The notes below the pieces were generated by a model. The model saw nothing but the letters and a program-made list of their open reading frames with translations, ran no database searches and was not told the origin of the DNA. This document shows positions 17,952 through 27,020 of a DNA stretch of 64,000 bases, piece after piece. The number at the start of each line of letters is the position of its first letter. Position 1 is the first letter of the stretch. Made by a program: the position numbers and the translations under genes. Source of the DNA: Breoghania sp963678585 (GTDB lineage Bacteria > Pseudomonadota > Alphaproteobacteria > Rhizobiales > Stappiaceae); NCBI GenBank assembly GCA_963678585.2, contig CAXXGA010000002.1:1550001-1614000 (forward strand), given 5' to 3'.

Positions 17952-19394
17952 ATGGCAGTCAGATACATTCCCGAACCCTTCCGCATCAAATCCGTCGAGC
18001 CGCTCAAGATGCTCACCCGCGAAGAGCGGGAAACCGCGATCCGCGATGCCGATTACAACCTGTTCTATCTGAAGGGCGAGGATTGCTACATCGACCTTCT
18101 CACCGATTCCGGCACCAACGCGATGAGCCAGGACCAGTGGGCGGGCGTGATGCGTGGCGATGAATCCTATGCGGGCGCCTCGTCCTATTACCGGCTTCTG
18201 GAAGCAGGCACGGACATCTTCGGCTTCGGCTACATCCAGCCCGTTCATCAAGGTCGCGCTGCGGAAAAGGTGCTGTTCCCGCTCCTGCTCGGTGAGGGCA
18301 AGGTCGCCGTCTCGAACATGTTCTTCGACACGACGCGCGCGCATGTGGAACTGGCGGGCGCGCGCTGCATCGATTGCGTCGTGCCGGAAGCCAAGGATCC
18401 CGCCAGACGCGCGCCCTTCAAGGGCAACATGGACATAGCCCGGCTGGAACAGGTCATTCAGGAACACGGCGCGGAAAACGTCGGCATGATCGTAATGACG
18501 ATCACCAACAACTCCGCGGGCGGGCAACCGGTCTCGATGCAGAACATGCGCGACGTCTCCGCCATCGCACGCAAGCACGGCATCCCGCTCGATATCGACG
18601 CCGCGCGCTACGCGGAAAACGCGTTCTTCATCCAGCGCGACGAGCCCGGTTATGCCGACACCGAAATCAAGGACATCATCCGCGAGATGTTCTCTCTGGC
18701 CGACACTTTCACCATGTCCGCCAAGAAGGACGCCATCGTCAACATGGGCGGCCTGATCGGTGTCCGTGATGCGGACTCGCCCCTGATCCTGAAGATCAAG
18801 GCCGCCTGCATTTCCTATGAAGGCTTCTACACCTACGGCGGCCTCACGGGGCGAGACCTCGAAGCGCTGGCCATCGGGCTCTATGAGGGCATCGACAACG
18901 ACTACCTGCGCTATCGTATCGGCCAGGTCGAATATCTGGCCTCACGGCTGGACGATGCCGGTATCGTCTATCAGTCGCCCGCGGGCGGGCACGCGGTATT
19001 CGTCGATGCAAGCGCCCTGCTGCCGCAACTTTCCTATGACGAGTTTCCCGCTCAGGTGCTGGCAATCGAGCTTTACAAGGAAGCGGGCATCCGCTCCTGC
19101 GATATCGGTTCCTACATGCTGGGCAACGATCCCGACACCGGCAAACAGTTGAAGGCGGATTTCGAATTCACCCGGCTGGCGATCCCGCGGCGGGTCTATA
19201 CGCGCGCTCACATGGACATCATCGCCGACGCGCTCATAGCGATCAAAGAGCGGGCGAGCGAGATCCGGCACGGCTATCGCATCACATGGGAACCGCCGAT
19301 CCTGCGCCATTTTCAGGCCAAACTGACGCCGATCACCGACAAGGATGACCGGACAGCAGCAACCCGGCCCGCAGCGGTCAAGGCCACCGTCTAA
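17952..19394 (+). CDS. tnaA: Tryptophanase (tryptophan indole-lyase)
   Basis: The 480-residue PLP enzyme shows EPFRIKSVEP, IDLLTDSGTNAMS, PVHQGRAAEK, TITNNSAGGQPVS and TMSAKKDAIV, in which Lys259 should bind PLP. Tyrosine phenol-lyase is closely related. Here the substrate-specificity stretch reads FFDTTRAH, with Asp126 where tyrosine phenol-lyases have Thr. The late region DIGSYMLGNDPDTGKQL also follows E. coli TnaA rather than the Arg-containing lyase form. Tryptophanase splits L-Trp to indole, pyruvate and ammonia. GAGGAGG precedes the ATG. The C-terminal 25 residues extend past the usual end. A divergent YheO-like gene is the likely regulator. Confidence 0.9.
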   Translation: MAVRYIPEPFRIKSVEPLKMLTREERETAIRDADYNLFYLKGEDCYIDLLTDSGTNAMSQDQWAGVMRGDESYAGASSYYRLLEAGTDIFGFGYIQPVHQGRAAEKVLFPLLLGEGKVAVSNMFFDTTRAHVELAGARCIDCVVPEAKDPARRAPFKGNMDIARLEQVIQEHGAENVGMIVMTITNNSAGGQPVSMQNMRDVSAIARKHGIPLDIDAARYAENAFFIQRDEPGYADTEIKDIIREMFSLADTFTMSAKKDAIVNMGGLIGVRDADSPLILKIKAACISYEGFYTYGGLTGRDLEALAIGLYEGIDNDYLRYRIGQVEYLASRLDDAGIVYQSPAGGHAVFVDASALLPQLSYDEFPAQVLAIELYKEAGIRSCDIGSYMLGNDPDTGKQLKADFEFTRLAIPRRVYTRAHMDIIADALIAIKERASEIRHGYRITWEPPILRHFQAKLTPITDKDDRTAATRPAAVKATV

Positions 19395-19430
19395 GCCGCG
19401 TTTTCCGGCCCTCTCCGATACAGCAAAACA

Positions 19431-19461
19431 TGTCCGCAGGATCCGGTAATTCCTGCGGACA
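19431..19461. terminator. Convergent terminator between tnaA and the EamA gene
   Basis: TGTCCGCAGG and CCTGCGGACA form a perfect 10-bp stem with an 11-base loop. It directly abuts the stop of the EamA gene (19462) and lies 36 bp after tnaA. On the minus strand it is followed by TGTTTTGCTG, so it mainly ends the EamA transcript but can serve both. Confidence 0.65.
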
Positions 19462-20388
19462 TCAGGCGCGGGCCCGTCGTGTCGCGACGAAGATGCCAGC
19501 TGCGATCAGGCCTATGCCGACGGCCTGATAGAGATGCACCCTCTCGCCAAGGAACAGGACGGCCAGAACGACGCCGAACACCGGGATGAGATGGATCGCC
19601 AGTCCTGCCTTGGCCGCCCCCACTCTGGCCACCCCCAGATTGAAGAACAGATAGGCCAGAACGGACGGGAAAACGCCCAGAAACGCAAGCCAGCCGCATG
19701 ACCATGCGGACCATTGCGGAGTGGGCCCAGCGGCTTGCTCCCAGAAGTAGATCGGCGTCAATATGACGAGCCCGACGGCGATCTGGCAGGCCAGCAACGC
19801 GGTGCGGTTCATCTCCGCGGGAAACCCCTTCAGCCAAAGCGTATAGAACGCAAAAGACACCATCCCGCAAAAGACGATCAGATCCCCGCCCGAAAACGAG
19901 AGCGTCAGGATCTGCGCCGGCGCGCCCTTCGTGATGATGAACAGGACGCCGCAAAACGACACCAGCACGCCGACCGCCTGCACCCCCCTGAGTCTCATCC
20001 CGAACCCGCAGGCAGCAATAAGCATGATCAGAATGGGGATCAGCGAATTGAGCAGCATGGCATTCGAGGCTGCCGTTCTCTGCAGGCCGAAATAGACGAA
20101 GCTGTTAAAGGCAACGATGCCGGTCAGCGAGACCCCCAACAGCCGCCAGACATGACGCAGATACAAGTGTCTCTCGCGCGCCATGATCCGCAGAACGAAG
20201 GGCAGCAACAGCACCAGCGCGATCACCCAGCGCCAGAACAGCATGGTGAACGGCGGGATCGTATCGCGCAGCATGCGTCCGACCAGAAAATTCCCCGCCC
20301 AGAACAAGGGCGGCGGAGCCAGAAGACAGACCGCGACCCAATCGATGCCGCTTCCGGAGTTGGCTTTGCCGGAAAACACCCCCGCCAT
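19462..20388 (-). CDS. EamA/DMT-family transporter
   Basis: The start is ATG 20388 (MAGVFSGKANSGS), about 308 residues. There are ten hydrophobic segments in two repeated EamA halves. The first starts at PPPLFWAGNFLVGRML with FWRWVIALVLLLPF. The second covers LLACQIAVGLVILTPIYF through FLGERVHLYQAVGIGLIAAG. It is an inner-membrane metabolite or amino-acid exporter by family. It converges with tnaA. Export of an amino acid or indole-related metabolite is possible from context, but the family is too broad to say. Confidence 0.85.
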   Translation of the reverse strand: MAGVFSGKANSGSGIDWVAVCLLAPPPLFWAGNFLVGRMLRDTIPPFTMLFWRWVIALVLLLPFVLRIMARERHLYLRHVWRLLGVSLTGIVAFNSFVYFGLQRTAASNAMLLNSLIPILIMLIAACGFGMRLRGVQAVGVLVSFCGVLFIITKGAPAQILTLSFSGGDLIVFCGMVSFAFYTLWLKGFPAEMNRTALLACQIAVGLVILTPIYFWEQAAGPTPQWSAWSCGWLAFLGVFPSVLAYLFFNLGVARVGAAKAGLAIHLIPVFGVVLAVLFLGERVHLYQAVGIGLIAAGIFVATRRARA

Positions 20389-20641
20389 CCGATTTTTCCC
20401 TATTTCACTGCAAAGAAACAAATTCCGGAGCGCCAATTGGCACTCCGGTACGGCGAGCTGTAATTTTCTCGTGCTGATTTAAGGCTTTACGACATGTGTG
20501 CCCCACGACGCGCCGGACATATGCCCACATATCACAATCCGGCCGTTCGTGGCGCTCTCTACTCCCCCAGCCAGCAACCATGCAAACAGTATCCGCTCGG
20601 CACTGCCGATAAATGCGACACAAAGGCCTCGAGCACGAGCC

Positions 20642-22018
20642 TCAGATAAGCCCGAGAACCTTCCACCACGCATAATCGAGCGGGATGAGCAGAACGACGG
20701 TCGCCAGAGTGAGCGCCAGCGTCATGCGCAACAATGGACGCGTGGATTCACCGGCAAGCCCCATTGCAACGATCAAAGGGCCGATCTGGTAGGGAAAGAT
20801 CACGGTCGAAAATCCGATCACCTGCGTCATCAGCACCGCGCGCTGCGAGAACCCGGTAACTTGCGAAAGATCGTTTGCCAGCGGCGTGAGGATGGCGGGA
20901 ACGCCGGGCATGGTGGTGAAGATCGACGTCATCGAACTCAGGAGCGACAGGGACATGAAATTCACGAAATCCTGTCCCTGTTGCAGCGGCAGCAATCCGG
21001 TCACTTCCCGCGCGATGATCGCCCCGAGCCCCGACGCATTCACCACAACCCCAAGCGCCAGTGCGCCGGAGACGAAGAGAAGCGTTCCGAAATCGACCGA
21101 AGACTTGAAGACGAGCGGCGGCACGAAACCGGATTTCGGCGTCATGAGAACCAGCGAAACCGCAAGTCCCACCCACGCGGGGTTCAGACCGTGAAACTGA
21201 TCGCTCGCCCACAAGGCAAGCGTGATCAGCAAGATGCCCATAAGCGCCAGTTGCCGTTTGCCGGATGCCGGGTTCGCTTCCATGGCACGCTGCCCGTTTT
21301 CCTCGATCCGTGCGGGAAAGAAGAACAGCACCAGCGCCACAATCACCACCGATTTGACGAGCCCCAGAACCGGATAATGCAGCAGCAGGTACTCGGCATA
21401 GCCGAATTGCACGCCCAGCAATCGTTCCGCCATGCCGGAGAGAATGACGTTGGGGATGTTGGAGGGCAAAATCGCGAAGCTCGGCATGTTGGTGCCGAAG
21501 GCGATCACGACGGCAGTCCCCGTACGCCCGGCTGACCCTCTGGCAAAACCGAGCACATCGGCCAAAGCCATTCCCACCGGAACGAGAACCGCGGCGCGGC
21601 CCATCGACGAAGGCATGACGAAGCCCAAAGCCATGCCGAGAACCATCAACCCGCCGATCAGCATCGGATAGCTTCTGGACAGATGAGGCCGCGCAAGCTC
21701 CCCCAGACGCGCCCCGAGGCCCGAATGCGTGATCGCAGCCCCGATGACGAAACCGGTCACGATCAGCCACATCGCCGTGGAGGTGAAACCGGAGAAGACG
21801 ACCTCGGGCGCTGCCAGACCGCCAAGAAGCAATGCCGCGAAGAAGAACGTCGAGGCGACATAGCCCGGCACCAGCCCCGTGGCCCAGAGGCTCAGCGTGA
21901 TCAGCACGATGCCGAAGATCAGCGCCTGATCCTGGCTCAGCCCGCTCGGTATTGTCACCGCAATGCCGACGGCAAGAAGCAGAATGAGCCCGACAATCGT
22001 CTGGCGGAAATAGGCCAT
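20642..22018 (-). CDS. SLC13/DASS-type anion transporter
   Basis: The start is ATG 22018 (MAYFRQTIVGL), with GAGGGAG upstream. The 458-residue membrane protein has about 11-12 TM segments and a duplicated re-entrant pattern. Typical DASS stretches are VIGAAITHSGLGARL, GFVMPSSMGRAAVLVPVG, AFGTNMPSFAILPSNIPN and a second half with SLLSSMTSIFTTMPGVPAI. The family couples Na+ or H+ to uptake of di- and tricarboxylates or sulfonates. It is divergent from an AraC-type regulator 99 bp away, probably its own controller. The substrate cannot be assigned. Confidence 0.82.
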   Translation of the reverse strand: MAYFRQTIVGLILLLAVGIAVTIPSGLSQDQALIFGIVLITLSLWATGLVPGYVASTFFFAALLLGGLAAPEVVFSGFTSTAMWLIVTGFVIGAAITHSGLGARLGELARPHLSRSYPMLIGGLMVLGMALGFVMPSSMGRAAVLVPVGMALADVLGFARGSAGRTGTAVVIAFGTNMPSFAILPSNIPNVILSGMAERLLGVQFGYAEYLLLHYPVLGLVKSVVIVALVLFFFPARIEENGQRAMEANPASGKRQLALMGILLITLALWASDQFHGLNPAWVGLAVSLVLMTPKSGFVPPLVFKSSVDFGTLLFVSGALALGVVVNASGLGAIIAREVTGLLPLQQGQDFVNFMSLSLLSSMTSIFTTMPGVPAILTPLANDLSQVTGFSQRAVLMTQVIGFSTVIFPYQIGPLIVAMGLAGESTRPLLRMTLALTLATVVLLIPLDYAWWKVLGLI

Positions 22019-22117
22019 ATATCTGTAGCTCCCTCTCGCGCACCCCGGTTGCGCGAGTTGCGTCAAAAACGGCCTACACAGCTAGCCTCTGACGCAATTA
22101 CGTGCCAGAACGACAAT

Positions 22118-22939
22118 GTGACAAAAGATATCGAATTTCCGCCAACTCCGGACGTCGAGCCGATGGCGGCCCTGTCGCTGGGGGAGCTGGGCGACCCGCG
22201 CATGCCGCTGGTGATCTGGACCGGGCACCTCGACGAGGGCTTCTCCGTTCACCGGCATATGCACCCGCGCGCGCAGCTCACCCTCTGTTTCGATGGTCTG
22301 GTGCGCGTCGAGATCGGCGAAGACACATGGTTCATCCCCGACCGACACGGGATCTGGATTCCCTCCGGCATGAGCCATCAGCTGAGCGCGCGCAGTCCCG
22401 CCGAATTACAGAACTTCTACCTTCATCCGCGCCCTGCCGGACGCAGCGGCCTGCCCGACAAGCCGACGGTCGTGCGCGCGACACCGCTTCTGCGCGGCAT
22501 CGCCCGCCGTCTGGCCCCGGAAGTGGTCGACAGGCTTTCCCCGGCCCAATACCGCCGTCTCGTCTGGGTCGCGCTTGACGAGATGTCCCGGCTCGAGCGT
22601 CCCGACCTGCGCCTGCCCGGCGGGCGGGATCCACGACTGGCGAAGGTGATGGAACACTTGCTCGCCAGCCCAGAGGACTCGCAAGGACTGGCGCGACTGG
22701 CACAGCAGGCGGGAACGAGCGAGCGCACGCTTGCACGTCTGTTCAAGTCGGAAACCGGACTGAACTGGCGCGACTGGCGCGCACGGATGCGCTTCATGCT
22801 GGCGCTCGAAGGGCTGGAGATGGGGCAGAGCAGCACCGCGCTCGCAGCAAGGCTCGGATATTCGAACACCAGCGCCTTTGTGGCATCCTTCCGCCGCCAT
22901 TTCGGCATGCCGCCTTCCGCCTGGCGCAAACGCAACTGA
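22118..22939 (+). CDS. AraC-family transcriptional regulator
   Basis: There is no in-frame ATG at the expected start. GTG at 22118 gives a 273-residue protein, and the first internal ATG is 15 codons on. Residues about 20-110 form a cupin/AraC-binding domain (SVHRHMHPRAQLTLC, DRHGIWIPSGMSHQL). The last 100 residues hold two helix-turn-helix motifs (GLARLAQQAGTSERTLARLF and TALAARLGYSNTSAFVASF, then HFGMPPSAWR). It is divergent from the DASS transporter gene and most likely controls it in response to its substrate. Confidence 0.85.
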   Translation: MTKDIEFPPTPDVEPMAALSLGELGDPRMPLVIWTGHLDEGFSVHRHMHPRAQLTLCFDGLVRVEIGEDTWFIPDRHGIWIPSGMSHQLSARSPAELQNFYLHPRPAGRSGLPDKPTVVRATPLLRGIARRLAPEVVDRLSPAQYRRLVWVALDEMSRLERPDLRLPGGRDPRLAKVMEHLLASPEDSQGLARLAQQAGTSERTLARLFKSETGLNWRDWRARMRFMLALEGLEMGQSSTALAARLGYSNTSAFVASFRRHFGMPPSAWRKRN

Positions 22940-23126
22940 GCGTCCTTCCGGCTGTGAAGCCCTCAAAGCGATATGCGCTCAGGAGCGCAGCGCCGCGCAT
23001 ACGGGGAACACCCCCCTAATCACCTATGTAATCCAACAATCGCACCAGCTACATCGCAATCCGTGACACTGCCCGGGACATTCCCAACAAGCAAAAGCGT
23101 CCGTACGACACGGGATATATAGAGTT

Positions 23127-23573
23127 TCAGTTATAGGCCAAGCGCGTCTCAGCTTCCGACATTGTCGGCATTACAATATCTTTCCATTCTTCCCCATTCC
23201 AAGTTCCTAGTTTTTCATGCATTTCCAGATATTTTTCTGGAATTGGATGGGTGCCGTATATAACTTCAAGGCCATATTTGGTTTTAATATAGTCATGAAA
23301 ATAGACAGTGTGCGGACATGGCGGGTACCCGACAATAAGACCGGTCGCCAAATGGATTACCTCCGCTCCATTTGCCTTCATTTCGTCGATGACGTACTCG
23401 ACGTTTCCACCGGGGCACCCACCACAGCTCGAATAACCAACGACCTCTACTTCAACATTCATATATTTACTGAATGCACCTTCACGAGCCTTAAGTGATT
23501 TGAAGCACTTCCCTCCTGCGCAGGTCCGATAACGGTCACAAATGATTATACCGATCTTTTTAACTTCTCTCAT
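23127..23573 (-). CDS. CGGC-domain protein (putative metal-binding)
   Basis: The start is ATG 23573 (MREVKKIGIIICD), with GGAG 6 bases upstream. The ATG at 23585 has a poorer site. The 148-residue soluble protein has the CGGC-domain pattern: CDRYRTCAGGKCFKSL near the N-terminus, VEVVGYSSCGGCPGGNVEYV in the middle, and HLATG...PPCPHTVYF. The repeated Cys suggests metal binding. The family is common in anaerobes and its function is not established. The gene is clearly AT-richer than its neighbours and stands alone between a regulator and a deacetylase gene, which points to recent transfer. Confidence 0.82.
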   Translation of the reverse strand: MREVKKIGIIICDRYRTCAGGKCFKSLKAREGAFSKYMNVEVEVVGYSSCGGCPGGNVEYVIDEMKANGAEVIHLATGLIVGYPPCPHTVYFHDYIKTKYGLEVIYGTHPIPEKYLEMHEKLGTWNGEEWKDIVMPTMSEAETRLAYN

Positions 23574-23906
23574 TTGAGACTCCATTACCTTTAGGGTTCT
23601 AATTCAAATATTTTATATCATAAAATAGACGAGCGCATTCTGAAAGACACATATTGCCTAGCAATAATACATGAAGATGTTACCGCATCTTCGATAAATT
23701 ACTAATCAGCACGATGGCACCAGACCGCAGACATGCAGCCTGCCATTTCAGCTCGTTATAACGGCTTGCACCCATCTGGATTGGTAAGCCCCTCCCCCCG
23801 CTGACATCCTGCCAAAAGCGTCTTCAGGAAGGACGCTCAGCGAGCACGTGCAACCTGCCTCGCATCAGATTTGCTGCCGCATTTCTTCTTTTGGTCAGGA
23901 AAAAGA
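23574..23906. other. Intergenic region with hairpins between the CGGC gene and the deacetylase operon
   Basis: No gene is seen in these 333 bp. The left half is AT-rich and would hold the CGGC promoter. Inverted repeats are GAAGATG-N6-CATCTTC (23673-23692), ATTGC-CTA-GCAAT (23653-23665) and AGCGTC-N9-GACGCT (23817-23837). The last may be a leader or operator for the rightward operon. Confidence 0.4.
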
Positions 23907-24824
23907 ATGGACGAACTCTCGTCATCCGGACGTCCCGCTACAGGGGCCTTGCAAGCCAATCCGCGCATCCCGTACCGGTTGCCGCACGACCGTCGTCCGC
24001 TCAGCGGCCCCGAAGGCAAACGTCTGATCGTCAATCTTGTCGTGAATATCGAGCACTGGCCTTTCGACCGGGAGATGCCGAGAAAGCTGCTGACCCCGCC
24101 GCATGGCCGCGATCAGGTGCCGGACGTGCCCAATTTCTGCTGGGCCGATTACGGAATGCGCGCAGGCATGGCGCGCTTGCTCGCGCTGTTCAAGGAACGC
24201 GCCCTGCCGGTCTCGGCCAGCATCAACGCAACAGCCATCGACACCTATCCGGACTGCGCGGAGGCGATACGCGAGGCGGGATGGGAGTTCGTCGGGCACG
24301 GAATGCAACAGACATCCTTGAGCGCGGAGACAGGCGAAGAAGGCGTGATCCGCGAAACACTGCATCGCCTGCGCGCCTTTACCGGCCAGCCGGTGCGCGG
24401 CTGGCTGAGCCCCGGCTTGCGGGAAACGGAAGCGACCCCCGACATCCTCGCCGCCGAGGGCATCGACTATCTCTGCGACTGGAGCGTCGATGACGTGCCG
24501 CACTGGATGAGCGCCGATCCCCGGCAGCTGATCGCCATGCCCTATACGCTGGAACTGAACGATTCCGTCGTCTTCGCGGTCGAAAACCATTCCTCCGACG
24601 AAATGTGCCGGCGCCTTCAGACGACACTGGAGTGTTTCGACGCGTCAACGGAGCCCGCCGGAGCGAAGGTTCTGGGCATCGGCCTTCATCCCCACCTGAT
24701 CGGCGTACCGCACCGTTTTCCCTATCTGGTGCGCATGATCGAGGCGCTACAGATGCGCCCCGACGTGGCCTTCATGACCGGCGCGCAGATCGCCGACTGG
24801 TTCGCGAAGGAGGACGCCGCATGA
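23907..24824 (+). CDS. Polysaccharide deacetylase/allantoinase-like (PuuE-type) hydrolase
   Basis: The start is ATG 23907 (MDELSSSGRPATG), with AGGA 6 bases upstream. The protein has 305 residues. It has a CE4/NodB barrel of the allantoinase-like branch: RLIVNLVVNIEHWPFD, NFCWADYGMRAGMARLL, SINATAIDTYPD, EFVGHGMQQTSLS (metal-type His) and GWLSPGLRETEATPDIL. Members of this branch hydrolyse amide or cyclic-amide bonds rather than chitin. Its stop overlaps the start of an isochorismatase-fold amidohydrolase (ATGA). The pair probably performs two successive C-N hydrolyses on a small nitrogenous compound, with no signal peptide and hence in the cytosol. Confidence 0.85.
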   Translation: MDELSSSGRPATGALQANPRIPYRLPHDRRPLSGPEGKRLIVNLVVNIEHWPFDREMPRKLLTPPHGRDQVPDVPNFCWADYGMRAGMARLLALFKERALPVSASINATAIDTYPDCAEAIREAGWEFVGHGMQQTSLSAETGEEGVIRETLHRLRAFTGQPVRGWLSPGLRETEATPDILAAEGIDYLCDWSVDDVPHWMSADPRQLIAMPYTLELNDSVVFAVENHSSDEMCRRLQTTLECFDASTEPAGAKVLGIGLHPHLIGVPHRFPYLVRMIEALQMRPDVAFMTGAQIADWFAKEDAA

Positions 24825-25480
24825 TCCCCTTCGAACCGCCCGTTCTTCATGAGTTTGCCGAACGCTTCGCCCCGCAACACACCGCCCTCCTCATTATCGA
24901 CATGCAGAAGGATTTCTGTCTCGACGGCTACGCCGCCAGCCGCGCCGGACGCCCGCTCGATGCGGCGAAGGCGATCATCCCCACGCTCCAGACCCTGCTT
25001 CAGGCGGCGCGAAAAGCAGGCGTTCTGGTCTGCCATGTGGGCTTCTGGACGCTGGAAAACCATTTGAGCGACACCGCGCCCTGGCTCGCCCAGCGCCGCC
25101 GCGCCACCTATGCCTCCGACCGGATTGCGATGGAAAACAGCGAAGGCGCGGATTTCATCGACGCACTCGCCCCCGTGCCCGGTGAGCCGATCATCCGCAA
25201 GCACCGCTACAGCGCTTTCAAGGGCACCGATCTCGATACCGTGCTGCGCGCGCGCGGCATTCGCTCGGTCGTGCCGACCGGCGTTTCCACCAATGTCTGC
25301 GTCGAAAGTTCGCTGCGGGACGCGTTTGAAACCGGACACTACACGGCGCTTGCGCGCGACGCCTGCGCCTCGTGGGACACGGAACTGCACGAAGCCACCC
25401 TGAAAACCGCGAACGCCCGCTTCGGGCTGGTCTGTGACGCCACGGACCTCATCAACGCGTGGAACGGAGACAAGAAATGA
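24821..25480 (+). CDS. Isochorismatase-family cysteine hydrolase (amidohydrolase)
   Basis: The 219-residue protein has the complete catalytic triad of the family: Asp in LLIIDMQKDF, Lys in IIRKHRYSAFKGTDL and Cys in PTGVSTNVCVESSLRDA. The closest type is ureidoacrylate/N-carbamoyl amidohydrolase (RutB-like, N-carbamoylsarcosine amidase-like). Those enzymes release ammonia and CO2 from carbamoyl or amide groups. Coupling by ATGA overlaps to both neighbours (24821 and 25477) shows that it is the middle of a three-gene operon. Confidence 0.88.
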   Translation: MIPFEPPVLHEFAERFAPQHTALLIIDMQKDFCLDGYAASRAGRPLDAAKAIIPTLQTLLQAARKAGVLVCHVGFWTLENHLSDTAPWLAQRRRATYASDRIAMENSEGADFIDALAPVPGEPIIRKHRYSAFKGTDLDTVLRARGIRSVVPTGVSTNVCVESSLRDAFETGHYTALARDACASWDTELHEATLKTANARFGLVCDATDLINAWNGDKK

Positions 25481-26901
25481 ACGACGCCTTCGTCATGCAA
25501 GACACCCGCCCCCGGTTTCTGAGCGAAGATGCGGCCGCCTTCGCATCCACCGTCGAATTCCGGGACATCCCCGAAGACACCCTGCACATCGCCAAGCGTT
25601 GCATCATCGACGGCCTCGGCGTGATGCTGGCGGGAACCGAACAGGAAGCCCTGTCGGTTGCAGCCCGTTACCTGACGACCACCGGCGCCACGCCCTCCGC
25701 GCGCGCCGTGGGCAACCCGGACCTGAAGCTCTCCGCCCAGCAGGCGGCGTTCTGGAACGGGCTGGCCGGACACGTCATGGACTGGGACGACACGCAGGTC
25801 GCCGAAGGGCCGGACCGCCCCTATGGCCTTCTGACCCACCCGACCGTTCCGCCGCTGTCCGCCGTCCTTGCTCTGGCGGAACTGGGCGACGGCGTCAGCG
25901 GGCGCGACTTCATCACGAGCTTTGTCACGGGCGTCGAAGTGGAAAGCAAGATCGCCGAGGCGATCAACCCCGATCACTACAATCTCGGCTTCCACACCAG
26001 CGGAACGATCGGAACCTTCGGTTCTGCGGCCGCGGCCGCGCGCCTGCTGAGGCTCAATGAGAACGAGACCGCGCAGGCGCTGGGCGGGGCCGCTTCCATG
26101 GCCGCGGGCATCCGCGCGAATTTCGGCACGATGGGCAAGCCCATGCATGTGGGCCGTTCTTCCGAAAACGGCGTCACCAGCGCCCTTCTGGTGCGCGAGG
26201 GTTTCACCTTCAACGACACCGCGCTCGATGGCCAATGGGGCTATCTTTCGGTGGCCGGACGCGGCGGCGAGCCGGAGCTTGTCCTCGGCCGGTTCGGCCA
26301 GCCCTTCTCGCTGTCCGAACCCGGTGTCAGCATCAAGCCTTACCCTTGCGGGGTGCTGACACACCCGTCCATGGACACCATGAAGGCGCTCATGCAGGAG
26401 AACGGTCTTTCACCCGATGACATCGAGAGCGTAACCCTGTTCGCCTCCAACAACATCCTCCATCCGATCCGCTTCCGTACCGCGCAGACGGACCTTGAAG
26501 GCAAGTTCTGCATGGCCTTCCTGTTGTCCTCGATCATCCTGACAGGACGTGCAGGCAAGGCCGAATTCACCGACGGCTTCGTCCAGAGCCCCGAATGCCA
26601 GGAGATGCAGAAACGGGTGGAAACCCGGTTCGATCCGGATATCGCGGCCATGGGCCATGACAAGATCCTGTCGCGCATCGAAGTGGTCACGAAATCCGGG
26701 AAGACCTTCCGCAAATTCTCCGACGACCGCTATCGCGGAGGTCCCCTTAACCCGCTGTCGGACACCGAAGTGGAGGAGAAGTTCATGGACTGTGTCGCCG
26801 GCATCCTGCCGGATGAACAGGCTCGCGTCGTGCTCGAAACCATCTGGTCGATCGAAGATCAGGCGGACGCCCGCACCCTCCTTGACCGGGTGAACGGCTA
26901 G
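25477..26901 (+). CDS. MmgE/PrpD-family protein (first copy)
   Basis: The start is ATG 25477 (MNDAFVMQDTRPR). The 474-residue protein shows the MmgE/PrpD all-helical N-domain (IIDGLGVMLAGTEQEA, NGLAGHVMDWDDTQ, HPTVPPLSAVLALAE, FGSAAAAARLLRLNENETAQALGGAAS) and C-domain (KPYPCGVLTHPSMDTM, CMAFLLSSIIL). Family members include 2-methylcitrate dehydratase, cis-aconitate decarboxylase and iminodisuccinate epimerase, so the reaction is lyase, decarboxylase or epimerase on a polycarboxylate. The partners are two C-N hydrolases. A second family member lies at 27968-29335 on the other strand. Confidence 0.88.
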   Translation: MNDAFVMQDTRPRFLSEDAAAFASTVEFRDIPEDTLHIAKRCIIDGLGVMLAGTEQEALSVAARYLTTTGATPSARAVGNPDLKLSAQQAAFWNGLAGHVMDWDDTQVAEGPDRPYGLLTHPTVPPLSAVLALAELGDGVSGRDFITSFVTGVEVESKIAEAINPDHYNLGFHTSGTIGTFGSAAAAARLLRLNENETAQALGGAASMAAGIRANFGTMGKPMHVGRSSENGVTSALLVREGFTFNDTALDGQWGYLSVAGRGGEPELVLGRFGQPFSLSEPGVSIKPYPCGVLTHPSMDTMKALMQENGLSPDDIESVTLFASNNILHPIRFRTAQTDLEGKFCMAFLLSSIILTGRAGKAEFTDGFVQSPECQEMQKRVETRFDPDIAAMGHDKILSRIEVVTKSGKTFRKFSDDRYRGGPLNPLSDTEVEEKFMDCVAGILPDEQARVVLETIWSIEDQADARTLLDRVNG

Positions 26902-27020
26902 GTCTGCAGCGAGTTCTTTGCTCGCACGGATTTTTGTTCTGCTCTACTGTGCGGGGGAACGCAATGGCGTTCCCCGCCAACCCCGCCGCAAGATAAAGCA
27001 GACTGCCGGAACCAAGCCCC

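Noticed and set aside
17952..19394. Tyrosine phenol-lyase as identity of the PLP lyase
   Set aside because: Asp126 replaces the Thr of phenol-lyases and the late IGS-x-LLG-type region follows tryptophanase.
25339..26364. 341-codon minus-strand frame opposite the isochorismatase/MmgE-PrpD genes
   Set aside because: It is antisense to two well-supported genes and has no recognisable domain.
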